A DNA stretch of 64,000 nt, taken from contig NC_064652.1 in NCBI RefSeq assembly GCF_001723175.1, positions 1,612,001 through 1,676,000 on the forward strand, given 5' to 3'. Source of the DNA: Penicillium oxalicum. Lineage: Eukaryota > Ascomycota > Eurotiomycetes > Eurotiales > Aspergillaceae. The position numbers were made by a program, and so were the translations under genes. Below the pieces are notes generated by a model. That model saw nothing but the letters and a program-made list of their open reading frames with translations. It ran no database searches and was not told the origin of the DNA. Below, in pieces: positions 42,623-53,324 of the stretch. Within the stretch, counting starts at the first letter, position 1. Every line of letters begins with the position of its first letter.

Positions 42623-43957
42623 ATGGCAGGAATGCTTCTCCGCAGCCTTCTTGCGCGGGCTGCCCAGGATGATCTGTCGATGAGAATGGGCGCTGCCCTC
42701 ACGTTAGATATCGACCCGCTGCCCGTCGCCCAGCATCGTGGGCTGATTGCAGTCTCGATCATGGCTTGTTTCTCGCTCGTGGCCACCTTGACGCTTCTCT
42801 TATTCATCACCTATCGACTCATCTTTTGGAGGAGAAATTATCAAAGATACATTGGTTACAATCAGTACATCATCCTCATCTTCAATTTGGTTCTGGCCGA
42901 TCTCCAACAGTCTCTCGGCTTTGTGGTGTGCCTGAAATGGATCGCCACCGACAAAATCAAAGCCGGGACGGTGGCGTGTTTCCTGCAGGGACTGTGGCTT
43001 CAAATCGGAGATCCCGGAAGTGGTCTGTTCGTCCTGGCAATCGCGTTCCATACCTTTTTGCTGGTCGTCTGGGGCTACAAGATGTCCCATCGGATGTTTG
43101 TGTGCTTTGTCATTGGCGTCTGGGTATTCATCGCCGTCATCACAATCATCCCCATCGCGGCACACGGCTATCAAGTCTTTATCCCATCCGGTGCATGGTG
43201 CTGGATCAGTGAAGAGTATGAGACTATTCGTCTTTGGACCCATTATATTTGGATTTTTCTCGCCGAGTTTGGTACCGTGATGTTGTATGCGGTCATGTAC
43301 TTCCAGCTTCGGCGCCAGATTGCTGCGTCTTCCATTCTGGGAAACAATCAACTGGAGAGTCTGAAGCGTCTGCGCCGCGTAGTCGGCTACATGACCATCT
43401 ACCCGATCGTTTACATGACTCTGTCTCTTCCTTTGGCAGCCGGACGTATGTCCACGGCCAATGGACACGCACCTTCGATCAAATTTTTCTGTTGTGCCGG
43501 TAAGTCGTCAAATACTTGTGTCCGAATCCCCAAACACCACCAGCTCTTGCCTTCTGACATCTCCCCAGGCGCCATTATCACCAGTTCCGGTCTTGTGGAT
43601 GTTATTCTTTACACCCTGACCCGTCGAAACCTCATCATCGATTCTGAACCAAGCCAAGATCGCTCCTATAACAAATTTGCGAGTAGCCGCGGACGTTACG
43701 GCGAAAATCATTTGACCACCATCACTGCTGCTGATCCCAAGACTCGAACTGGGTTGGGGGGTGGGACGGGTCATGACCGTGACGGATCCACCGACAACAT
43801 CGTCCAGCCTGGCCTCGAAATGGGCCCTCTTGGCAAAGTGTACCAAGAGACTACCATTGAAATCACCACCGAACCAGCCTATCCATCGGAAGCCGCGAGC
43901 GAGCGTTCCAGCAAGGATGAATTTACTGACCGCCCGTCACGTCGATGGGGACGATAG
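42623..43957 (+). CDS. Seven-transmembrane G-protein-coupled receptor (Git3/cAMP-receptor-like type)
   Basis: Model 42623..43499 and 43569..43957, giving 421 aa. The 69-nt intron (GTAAGT..CCCCAG) is a multiple of three and has no stop, so an unspliced transcript stays open. The start MAGMLLRSLLARAAQ is preferred over non-ATG or out-of-context upstream codons. Seven hydrophobic helices are visible: about 40-65, 77-100, 115-140, 150-172, 205-228, 255-275 and 290-312. Family-like features are GYNQYIILIFNLVLADLQQ in TM2, a conserved Cys in VACFLQGLWLQIGDPGS before TM3, and GAWCWISEEYETIRLW before TM5. The cytosolic tail of about 110 residues is Ser/Thr-rich and ends RPSRRWGR. It resembles fungal receptors that sense nutrients and signal through G-alpha to cAMP/PKA (Git3 group) or the GprM group. 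Subclass and ligand are unknown. Confidence 0.85.
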   Translation: MAGMLLRSLLARAAQDDLSMRMGAALTLDIDPLPVAQHRGLIAVSIMACFSLVATLTLLLFITYRLIFWRRNYQRYIGYNQYIILIFNLVLADLQQSLGFVVCLKWIATDKIKAGTVACFLQGLWLQIGDPGSGLFVLAIAFHTFLLVVWGYKMSHRMFVCFVIGVWVFIAVITIIPIAAHGYQVFIPSGAWCWISEEYETIRLWTHYIWIFLAEFGTVMLYAVMYFQLRRQIAASSILGNNQLESLKRLRRVVGYMTIYPIVYMTLSLPLAAGRMSTANGHAPSIKFFCCAGKSSNTCVRIPKHHQLLPSDISPGAIITSSGLVDVILYTLTRRNLIIDSEPSQDRSYNKFASSRGRYGENHLTTITAADPKTRTGLGGGTGHDRDGSTDNIVQPGLEMGPLGKVYQETTIEITTEPAYPSEAASERSSKDEFTDRPSRRWGR

Positions 43958-46208
43958 AATTCGATGCTTCTTTCCTCCTTTGGCTTTGATGGTTTTCTCC
44001 TTTCTTGTCGTATACCAGAAACAGGCTTTGTCTCCTCGATGTGAGGTGTTTCTGCTGGACAGACTCTTCGTTGTCCAAGCGAGTGCACCTGTCCCTTTTT
44101 TTTGTCGATGTGGAGAGGCTTCTTTCTACCCCAAGTTGCCCTTGACCATCTGTCAACCCGTTCTCGATGATGAGTTTCTTTCCCCCATTTTCCATGACCC
44201 CATGTTCATCATACATGCCTCGTTCTCTCGCGTGTGTTTCCTTTTCTTTTTTTCTCTTCTATTTCATGACCGATACCTTGACACACCTTTCACTTTCTGT
44301 ATATACTTTTTCCCCCCTGTCACCGAAAAGCAGACAGCCCTGCCAATATTTGAGGTCCTGCTCGAGGTAGAACATCTCACCCGATTCCTCCTGTACACTA
44401 CAGTCTTTTGCTATACGTTATACGATACCCGAATATACTCGAGAATTACCTCTGTATCACATTCGATTTCTCCATTCAAATACCCAGTCAAAAAAAAGTC
44501 CCGAAGCCGTGAGAGTCCTCGTGTCATAGGGAGATAAAAAAAAGTAAAGCACCAAGCTTAGCATTGCTGCGAGATTCCGAAAAGGCACTGAATACCTCAG
44601 AATAGGTATGTAGTAGTTTCGATCTGGCATATCTTAAAGGTAAGTCCCTCTTCGAAGTTTGCCCTGGACTACAACCGTTCCGTTTCACTCATCACGGGAA
44701 AAAGACTCTCGTCCAATCAACGAGAAAAAGGTAAAGTATCGGTCCAGCGATATGATCGATCTAACAAGCGAGGACTTAAGTACTTCTGCACAGACGCAAC
44801 CAGATTTAGCCGCGATCTAGGTACCTAGTAAAAGTAAGTCGAATTAGTGGCAGTCGTAGAATACTACGAACCACCGACGAGACTGCCCACTGATCTGATC
44901 TCTATTTTGTTCAAACTAGGGGTTTTTTTGACCCTGGATGAACTGTGTGAGTTTACTTGTTTCATTGAAGACCTTATCTTGTCTTATATTCTATTGAGTA
45001 GCTAGGTATTGATTTTCCACTGTGCTTCATGATTTGTGTGGCTCATGTGATTTGGGGTTGATTTATTCGCCTTCGTCTTTTCCTTTTTTTTTTCTCGACC
45101 TTTGATCGACGATGTGCAAATTGGATAATATTCAGAAATGAACCGGTGTCATTTGGAACCTTTCAGACAGTAGTGAAATTGGTACCAGGTGTTTCTATTT
45201 ATTGCATGTTACAAGAAAAATTCCATGCGTGGGGTTTTGTGGTAACGAGTAGGTAGAAGTCAGTTTGTGAGAAACATACTTGGCCAAAGACTGTGCGGAT
45301 GGAATTGTAACAGGGACATCCGTCCTACAAGATAAATCTTACCTGTTGAAAGGTATTCATTGCATTGCTGGAGTTACGCAAACATGGCCATTTTGCTTGT
45401 TCATCTGAGGAATCTTCGATGCTCTCATGTTCCCTGAAAAGCAGGCCATGCGCTTTGTGTGACCTATCGGGTTGGGTGGATCATATACACCGTGAACCAC
45501 ATGTGGGAATTAAATCAAATCAGAAAGCAGAATGACGAGGGTGTATATATCGGAGCTCGGAACACTCCTGCAGTAAAAACAAGGTGGCGGTCATAATGCG
45601 ATGAGGACACGGACAGCAATGTTTGGAAGGGCTCAAGGATCATCGATCCACATTCTGCAGGGGGGCTGCGTGGAAGAGCACGAGGCGGGCGTTCATCCCT
45701 TCCCCTTCAGGGAGCATTTTTGTCTTTTGATCGAACCCGTCTATTTTTTTTTTCGTGCAATTCTCTTTACCCAGATTCTTTGATGATCATCATCAAATAA
45801 GATATCAGAGCCGGCGATTTGGCTCCTCAGAATTGCCGTGTCAGAATTTGGAAGAAGTCTCAGGCAGATGGATGCTGGGTCAGTATAGTAGCAAAGTCGT
45901 CTGTATTGAAATTGGACCCCCTCTCTGCACGCCCCGGCGGGGGCTCTTGCGTATCAGATTCTGAATTTGAATGGTCGAAATATGGAGGATTCTATGCGTA
46001 TCAATGCATTCCCCTGTGCGAGAATGTAATGGTGGATAGACTAGCGTCCAAGGCTTACGGGCCTGTGCTTCCAAAGACACTTCCAGGTGCCATGATCCAC
46101 CGCCCATTCAAGTAGGTATTTATTAAGAAGCTGGACTCCCCAGTTACCTAAAAGCTCGTAGCAGAACAAGACCGACAAGTGAGGTCTTCGAAAGAGAGCC
46201 TCAAAAGC
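43958..46208. other. 3' region of the GPCR gene and upstream region of the GH76 gene
   Basis: The first 500 bp are T/C-rich on the plus strand, in keeping with a long 3'-UTR. No gene is supported in the remainder. Confidence 0.55.
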
Positions 46209-47538
46209 ATGCTTTTCTCCTCGTGGATTAGATTGGGTCTCATCGTTGTTGGATGCATCCAACCCGAATGTGTGACGGCTGATGATGACCCTCTACGGGC
46301 GCGAACAGCACTTGACACTTTGCAGACCTGGTATAACACGACTAGCGGACTTTGGGACACATGTGGCTGGTGGAATGGTGCTAATTGCATGACTGTCATC
46401 GCAGACCTGGCTCAAGTGGACTCCTCGGTGAGAGAGCGTGCAGCTGGTGTTTTCCAGAATACGCTGGTCAAGGCCCCAGATTATAATCCAAACCCTGGGC
46501 CTGAGAACGCAACTCAAGCTCGGAGGCAAGGTGGTGTCAATGCTGCGGATTGGCTCGACTCTGCATATGATGATGATGCTTGGTGGGCACTCGCTTGGAT
46601 TGCAGCGTACGATATCACTCACGATCCAACATACCTGACTCTGGCCCAGGGAATATTTTCAAGTCTGGTATGTTTGCATCGCTGCTTCGTTGACGTATAA
46701 AGGAGAGAAACAAAAGGGCCCACTGGGAGGTTCTGACTTCAAAATCTGATCTAGGCCAAAGCCTGGGGCACACGCTGTGGGAATGGTGGCATATACTGGA
46801 TGGCCACTAGCTCATATGTGAATGCAGTCACAAATGAGCTGTTTCTCTCCGTCGCAGCACACCTTGCCAATCGTGCGTCATCAGATGCCGAAAAAGAAGA
46901 GTACGTGCAATGGGCACAGAAACAGTGGAACTGGTTTGTGGCCCAAGACTTTATCGGTCCTAATAACACGATCAACGATGGCCTCCTGGACAACTGCCAA
47001 AACAATAATCAATCAGTGTAAGTCAATGTCTTCTTCGGATCCCATCCGCCTAAGGTTCTCTCTTTTTCTCTCCCAGTCGGGCTTGTCCATGGTCTCTCAT
47101 TTCCTTTGATGAGCTTCCATCGCTAAGAATTGCCACAGCTGGTCCTACAATCAGGGCGTCGTGCTCGGCGGTCTTGTTGAGCTGAATAAAGCGGCACCTG
47201 ACCAGACGTATCTGGAGTGGGCCAACAAGATCGCCGTCGGTGCAATTGAAGCGCTTGCTGATGCCAATTTGGTGATCCACGATGTCTGCGAGCCGGACTG
47301 CGCCCCCAATGCGACTCAATTCAAGGGAATCTTTATCCGTAATCTAAAAATGCTGCATATGGTGTCTCCACGTGAGATATACCGCAAAGTGATTTCCTCC
47401 TGTGCAGCCAGTATCTGGGCAAATGATCGAAACGACCTGAATGAACTCGGAGTTGACTGGGCAGGTCCATTTGCCTCGGCAGATGCCTCGACACATAGCT
47501 CGGCCATGGAGGCGCTTGTTGCGGCTCTTTCTGTGTAA
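46209..47538 (+). CDS. Secreted GH76 endo-alpha-1,6-mannanase
   Basis: Exons 46209..46667, 46755..47017 and 47139..47538 (introns 87 and 121 nt), giving 373 aa. The start MLFSSWIRLGLIVVGCIQPECVTA gives a signal peptide. The GH76 catalytic aspartate pair lies in DSAYDDDAWWALAWIAAYD (D121-D122). Other family blocks are LDTLQTWYNTTSGLWDTCGWWNGANC, CGNGGIYWM, NDGLLDNC, WSYNQGVVLGGLVEL and FKGIFIRNL. Established role: hydrolysis of alpha-1,6-mannan backbones, or, for Dfg5/Dcw1 relatives, cross-linking of GPI proteins into the wall. Here the C-terminus ends in EALVAALSV with no GPI-type hydrophobic tail, which points to a soluble secreted enzyme rather than a Dfg5/Dcw1 wall protein. An in-frame ATG 30 nt upstream would mask the signal peptide. 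Confidence 0.92.
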
Positions 47539-48028
47539 TTTTTGAGATTCGAATGCAAAGAAGCCTTCTGAACAGATGGATTATAGCAGGAGGATGAGGA
47601 TGATGATGAATATTCGTTTGCAACTCTCTTTATCGGCTTCCGCTTGGTTGTTGGGGGTTCTCTTTTGCCGGTTTGGCCACCATCGCAAGCTATTCCCAAA
47701 CAGCCGAAAGCCTCCTCCTGGACTTCTTCAATTCAACGATTTGTGCTCGTGCTGCAGTTAAAATCCACATGAACACATCAGTCATGAATCAGTGGAGAAT
47801 CTCCGCAAATCCGAAACCCGTGAATTTCCGGAATCCACACAAGCAGAGTAAGGGTTGCCACTCCAGTCGCGGCAGTGACATCATTCGATGAAACAACCCC
47901 CTCATATCAGAAAGTGTTGCACTGTCAGTCCTCTCATCCTTATTGACTACATATTCCACATTCTCTAATCCTCGCTACGTCCAGATCTGCTAATAGATCA
48001 AGATCACATTTGTTTGCAGAAAAGAAAA
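47539..48028. other. Spacer between GH76 and GST genes
   Basis: This is the GST promoter and leader. TTTGTTTGCAG ends about 10 nt before the GST ATG and could be the acceptor of a 5'-UTR intron. Confidence 0.5.
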
Positions 48029-48794
48029 ATGGCTGCTCATATTAAGCCATTGATTCTACACGCCCATGCCACGGGGCCCAATCCTATCAAGATTGCCATT
48101 GCTCTCGAAGCACTCAACATACCGTTCACCGTCAAAAACTGGGACTTTGGCGATGATCCTCAAAAGGGTGTCAAGGGTGAAACTTTCCTCAAGATCAATG
48201 AAAATGGTCGAGTACCTGCTCTTGAAGATCCCAACACGGGTGTTGTCTCGTGGGAATCGGGTGCATGCATGAATTACGTTCGTCGAGTATACGACAACGG
48301 AAACAAGATCGGTCCCTCTGGACCTTCGGCTCAGGACTTGGTTGACTTTGAGAAGTGGGAGTACTTCCTGCTCACAACACTGGGTCCGATGATGGGACAG
48401 GTGAATTGGTTTAGGTGGGTGCTTTCTTGCATCTGGCGTCAAGGCTATGGATCTGGTATGAAGGAAAATTGCAGTGAAATTGCTGACTTTCAAGCATATC
48501 TCTAGGCACTATCATCACCAAGAGAACAAAGATGCTCTCGAGCGATATGTTGCTCAAGCTTATCGATGTTACGATGTCCTTGAGAAACAGTTGCAAAAGT
48601 CCGAGGGAATGAGTATTCTTCCTGGTCGAATCACCGCTGTCGATTATCACTATGAGCCATGGGTACGACAGCATGAATTTGCTGGGCTGTCACTTGAAAA
48701 GTACCCCATGATCCACAAATGGCTCACCTTGATGCACACCCGCGAGGAAGTGCAGGAAGCTTACATCAAGATTCGGAATGCGTCCAAGGGCTAG
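48029..48794 (+). CDS. Glutathione S-transferase (Ure2-like/GstA-type)
   Basis: Exons 48029..48414 and 48506..48794 (intron 91 nt), giving 224 aa, a standard GST length. The thioredoxin-like N-terminal domain (about 1-85) contains ILHAHATGPNPIKIAIALEALNIPF, the cis-proline NENGRVPALEDP, and VSWESGACMNYV with the glutathione-contacting E-S pair. The helical C-terminal domain follows, with MMGQVNWFRHYHHQ, as in Ure2-like fungal enzymes, and the late ITAVDYHYEPWV capping region. The enzyme conjugates glutathione to electrophiles in the cytosol. No signal peptide is present. The gene downstream of GH76 runs in the same direction but is separately promoted. Confidence 0.93.
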
Positions 48795-50789
48795 GAGATT
48801 CCCAACACAATGAGGAGGCATCATGTCCACGAAGCGCTTTTTGCCACAAAATTCAAAGCCATTTGCCATGCGCCAGTGAAAAAACATCGACACTTGAAGA
48901 CTTGGCCCAGGGTGAAACGGTGCTTGATTGAAGACCCATCTCTGCTGTGAGTTATTGCGAAAGCTAGGTAACCCTTCCGATCTCAAGTGACATACCTTTT
49001 CAAAATGGTTTTTTGATCCTACTTGGTGTTCAGGAGGGAGTTCGGGATAGGCGCGGTGACAAAAAATGAATGAGAAGAGTATTCGGGACAGATCATCGGC
49101 GTATCCATGCCCGAGTGACCTTGAAGTGTTTCTGTCAAGAACAGTTCTGCTTGATTCGTAGTTGCTTTGTATCCAAATTCAGTCTGACAGGTTCCAATCT
49201 TAATCACCGAACGACGATTATCCCTCTGCATTGAGCGTGCAATATGTACTAAAGCCCTCAGCAGGATCAAAGAGTCCCGAACTTGCTTGAATGTCGAGCT
49301 CCATGCGCGCGACCTGCGCAAGGAAGTGACCGCGCCTTCCGTCATACTTACTCTTAGTCCTTCATAATATCGGCTTCTTGACTCTAGTGAATCATCCAGG
49401 TCTCGGGCCTTCAATGTCTTTGCGACTTCAGAACATTGTCCTGATTTTAATATAGAGTTCATATGCAGACAATAGGAAGGAGTTCACAAGCGTCCCAGAC
49501 TCTTTAATTGAGCAGACTTTGGAATCAAACCTTGTTGCATCCCTTCATGGGCGTATCGGATGGGTAAAGCTCTTAGTGCTAGATGTAGAATTTCGACGAG
49601 TCTTCCACGATCCTATTTCCGAGTCGCGAAGCATACCGAGGCAATAGTATTCGCTCAGGCTAACGGGCGCCTACCCCATGAATGGGCAGTTTTTGAAGGA
49701 AGGTCTTGATCTATCACTCAAGGTGAATATGAGAGTTGAAATCTAGAGCCTGGAAAGCAAACACTCCCACATGACGTATTGAGCCACCGGAAATCCAGTG
49801 CCAGATAGTCCAACAATGAAGCATCTTGCACTTCCGCCTCATTGCTGTGAGACCGTTTGTTTGCTTGCTTTGGCAACCTTCGGAGGCTCTCATTCATCGA
49901 TTGGCAAATACTTTGTGAAGATCTACGAGTCCGTTTGAGCGCCGACTGCCAGAGACAAAGTAAGCCGCGACGAGGCATCTTAAATATGGCCCCATGAGAT
50001 CATCTCACTATGTCACGTAGAAAACTGTAGGATATCAGCGCGTTTTCCAGAACCGCAGTGGTTGGTACGCCGACTACAGCCTTCAATCGAAACAAGCGAG
50101 GACCAACCAACTGTTCAGAATCATACATGTGATCTACCATTTTCGGTAACTGGCAGAAGGCGTGCACAGTGTCTCATGTGATGATCCCGTGGCCCTTGCT
50201 TCCCGCAAGTGAGCACGATTTTTCATCCTTCTCTCTTTTCTCCAAAGAAGAACAATGGCGTTGACCAAACCGTTGTGTTCTTGTGCCGAGGCTTATGCAG
50301 TTACCCCACAGGCATTTAGCTGTGAGGGATCATCGGCACCAATCCGTTTCTGGTATACAGAATGCGACCGTCGAATCAGAGAGCTTTTGCCAAGAGCTCG
50401 ATCAGGATGATCCGAGGGTTCTAGTGCGACCTAACTCCAGCTCAATGTTCCAAATTGGACTTGATCGGCGACTGGCGATGCGTGTAACTGCGTTACAGTG
50501 ACCGCAGGAATGGAAAAGGCCAGGAAAGTGACCTAACTTAGCTTATTCAGGCTGCACGATCTGATGAAACTGCAGTGGGCTTCAAAGGTCTCAGCAAGCG
50601 GCCTTGTCTCATTTCTCCCCGGCGGTGCCGGGTATAAGCCCGCTACTGGACAACAATAATTGAAGATCTAAGCTACAAACAACCGATCTTTTTGCATTTC
50701 CTAAACCCTGTGCCGACAAACCTTCCTATTTCCATTCTCTCTCCTCCCTCATCTGTTGACATACCACGTCAACCAAGGACCAAACGATC
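48795..50789. other. Intergenic region, 2 kb, with one weak ORF
   Basis: The minus-strand frame at 49019-49462 is listed separately. A second minus-strand ATG frame of 86 codons (49718-49978) is not convincing. Confidence 0.5.
49019..49462 (-). CDS. Hypothetical 147-aa ORF, weak
   Basis: An ATG-started single frame of 147 aa, hydrophilic with balanced charges (MNSILKSGQCSEVAKTLKAR at the start; SLILLRALVHIARSMQRDNR in the middle). There is no signal peptide, membrane helix or recognised motif. It lies between the convergent-side 3' end of the GST gene and the promoter of the membrane protein gene. It may be an orphan gene or a chance frame. Confidence 0.25.
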   Translation of the reverse strand: MNSILKSGQCSEVAKTLKARDLDDSLESRSRYYEGLRVSMTEGAVTSLRRSRAWSSTFKQVRDSLILLRALVHIARSMQRDNRRSVIKIGTCQTEFGYKATTNQAELFLTETLQGHSGMDTPMICPEYSSHSFFVTAPIPNSLLNTK

Positions 50790-51992
50790 ATGCGTTACGT
50801 GCTTTTCTCACTCAGCGCGTTTGTGCTGTACGCGATATTCTACTTTGCGCGATTCAATGGCTTGAACGAGCTTGTTGGCAGGGCCGTTGCCTCGGGCAAG
50901 CTTCCCGGCACTGATGCCTCCATTCGCGTCCAGTTCACTGGGCTCAAGCCCATCGACCATCTTCTGGCAGTGCTTACAGCTTTCTTCTACCCTTTTGTGG
51001 ACGGGCAAAGTCCTGCAATTTTGCTCCATGGTATTGGCTTCTCGGGGACATTTGGTGCGGCGTGGACCCTTGTGGTTTTGGAATCGTGGCGCAGAGGAAA
51101 TGCAGGAACTGTGGCTGCCTAGTGGGTTACTCTCTGGCGAGAAAGGTAGTTGATGAGTGACACCGAGACTGACGCAATTGACAGTCCTGCCATATTTGGC
51201 CTCCTCGCGCAGTTGTTGACTTTTGCCTTCGCCACGCCTCTCTTTCTCGGACTACACTTGGGCTGCTCCGTAACCGCACGACGTCCCAGCGTTGAGAACA
51301 TTCAGGCCCCTCGCGTGGTCTTGGTCGTGTTGCCTGTCATTTTCTTGGTCGGGTATATGGTGCCGACGCTGGCCATGGTGCTTCCTGCACCATCCATGAT
51401 CTCCATCGACATGAAACAACTTGCTATCGTAATCTGGCAGCCTTGGCCTGTCTACGTGTCTATCCTGACCACTGCCGCTTACTATGTGCTTTTCCCCTTC
51501 TTTCCAAAGAGCCACCGCGCATCCATGTCGAGCTTGCGCTGGGTCTACGCATCAGCTTTTGCAAGTGCGGTCGTTCCCCATTTGATTACGTTGGTCGTGT
51601 CTATCGCTTCAGTTGTCGCGCCCGCCATTTTCAACCAGCATTATGTCAATGAGCTTCACCCAGCCAAGGTTTATGTCCTTCCTTTCCCGTGGTCTGGCAT
51701 CAAGGTCCAGACGGTCGCTGAAGGGGTGCACTACTTTTTGCGATGGGATTATCTCATCGGCTCCGTGGGCGTCTTGCTCTGGGCCGTCGCTTTGTATACT
51801 GTTGCTCACAAGCAGATCCTGAGCACGTTTTCGGTGCTGATGCTCGTGGTCAAGGTTGCCCTGTCGACTGTCATCGCAGGACCTGTCGGGGCTGCTATTG
51901 AATTGATGTGGGAGCGAGACGAGCTGGTTTTCAAGGAGACTAGCAGCGCCGGTACCAGCTCGCGAAGTGTGGCAACTAAAAAGTACATCTAG
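50790..51992 (+). CDS. Polytopic fungal membrane protein of unknown function
   Basis: Exons 50790..51121 and 51185..51992 (intron 63 nt with a CTGAC branch site), giving 379 aa. The protein begins with a hydrophobic helix (MRYVLFSLSAFVLYAIFYFA). About eight more follow, including AVLTAFFYPFVDG, AYPAIFGLLAQLLTFAFATPL, VLVVLPVIFLVGYMVPTLAMV, YVSILTTAAYYVLFPFF and YLIGSVGVLLWAVALYTV. The C-terminal tail is hydrophilic (VFKETSSAGTSSRSVATKKYI). The overall plan recalls integral membrane proteins found singly or inside fungal secondary-metabolite clusters (for example PaxA-type), but I cannot assign the family firmly. It faces the hydrolase gene at 52167-53324, with 174 bp between the two stop codons. 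Confidence 0.8.
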
Positions 51993-52166
51993 TGACATCT
52001 TCATAGATCAAATCCCGACCAGACGGTGATAGCTCGAGAGAGTTAGCTATAATGCCATTGACTTGATTATCTATCAACCAGCAGGAAAACATATTCGACA
52101 AGCGTCCAGCAGGCAAGCCAAAACTGGATTCCTGCCCGCAAAGCTTCTAATTTGCAATTTCTGGCT

Positions 52167-53324
52167 CTATAACTTTGCTTGGTCCACCGCACTGTAGATC
52201 GCCTTGATGTACTGGTGGGTCGTCTTTTCAGATCCCACCACAGTCGGATGCATCTTGTTCATGACATACCCGATGGTCATCCGACGGTCGAGGTCCATCA
52301 GGATCAATGAGCCTCCCCATCCTCCCCAATAGCAGATGTTGCCCTCGGGAATGGCGGGGAAGGTCTCGGGGTTTGGCAGGCCGACTCCAAGACCAAAGCG
52401 CAGATCGGTCATCAAGACCGCATCAGTCCCTGCCACTTGCTCCTGCAACATGTTCGAGATTGTTTCGGGGGACATGATTTTTTTCCCATCCAGAGTGCCA
52501 TTGCAGGATACCATCGCTCCGATGCGTGCCAGCCCGCGACCGTTGGTAAAACCGCCAATAGCCCCCAGCTCTTGTTTTCTAAACTCAGAGGTGTTGGGAG
52601 CTTTGGCAAAGGCCTCACCCATGGGCGTACCGGCGAACGCCCTAGCCACGATGCTGGTCGGGTCGACTTTGGGCATTGGACCGGAAGTGGGAGGGATCAA
52701 CTCCGCCGCTCGAGGCCAATCTTTTTCGGGCAGACCGAGATGGTAGTCTGCATCGAGAGGGCCGGCGATCTCGTCCGCGATGAACTGAGTGAGCGACTTG
52801 CCGCTCACTCGTCTCACGATCTCGCCCAGCAAGTGGCCTTGCGAAACCAGGTGGTAACCACTGAGTTCTCCCGGCGTCCACATAGGTGCTAATTCGGCAA
52901 GTTTCTTCGTGGCCCCCTCCACATCCAGAACCTCCTCGAGAGTAATCCCCGGTGCCCATGCAGGGACGCCGGACGTGTGGCTCAGAATATGAGACACCTT
53001 GACGTTTTCCTTGCCATTGGCAGCGAACTCGGGCCAATAGGTGGACACTTTTTCGTTCACGTCGAGAAGCCCTCGATCGGCGAGAATGTTGACAGCCAGG
53101 CAGGTGATGACTTTGCTCGAGGACCAGACGCCGGTCACAGTGTCTTGTTCCCACGGTCGAGTGCGGGCCTCATCCGCGAAGCCGCCCCATAGATCGAGCA
53201 CATTCTTCCCGTCGATGTTGATGCACAGTGATGCACCGAGCTCATCTCCGCTGTTGAATCGCTCCAGCAACAGCTCACGCACAGATTCAAATGCGGGGTC
53301 GCAATGTCCCTTGATTTCCGTCAT
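52167..53324 (-). CDS. Class C beta-lactamase-fold serine hydrolase (family VIII esterase/transesterase type)
   Basis: Intronless frame of 385 aa from the ATG at 53324 (MTEIKGHCDPAFESVRELLL). An upstream in-frame start at 53423 would add 33 unlikely residues. The catalytic Ser-x-x-Lys is S68-S-S-K71 in VTGVWSSSKVITCLAVN. A Tyr at about 157 lies in GELSGYHLVSQGHLLGEIV, where the class C YxN motif is expected; the Asn is replaced. The third motif appears as WGGWGGS instead of KTG. The ILSHTSGVPAW block is typical of the family. Such enzymes act as esterases, D-aminopeptidase-like hydrolases or acyl transferases (LovD type); true beta-lactamase activity is unlikely. No signal peptide, so cytosolic. 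The substrate is unknown. Confidence 0.9.
   Translation of the reverse strand: MTEIKGHCDPAFESVRELLLERFNSGDELGASLCINIDGKNVLDLWGGFADEARTRPWEQDTVTGVWSSSKVITCLAVNILADRGLLDVNEKVSTYWPEFAANGKENVKVSHILSHTSGVPAWAPGITLEEVLDVEGATKKLAELAPMWTPGELSGYHLVSQGHLLGEIVRRVSGKSLTQFIADEIAGPLDADYHLGLPEKDWPRAAELIPPTSGPMPKVDPTSIVARAFAGTPMGEAFAKAPNTSEFRKQELGAIGGFTNGRGLARIGAMVSCNGTLDGKKIMSPETISNMLQEQVAGTDAVLMTDLRFGLGVGLPNPETFPAIPEGNICYWGGWGGSLILMDLDRRMTIGYVMNKMHPTVVGSEKTTHQYIKAIYSAVDQAKL

Noticed and set aside
49718..49978. 86-codon ATG frame on the minus strand
   Set aside because: No motif, no splice partners and no structural feature; too short to support alone.
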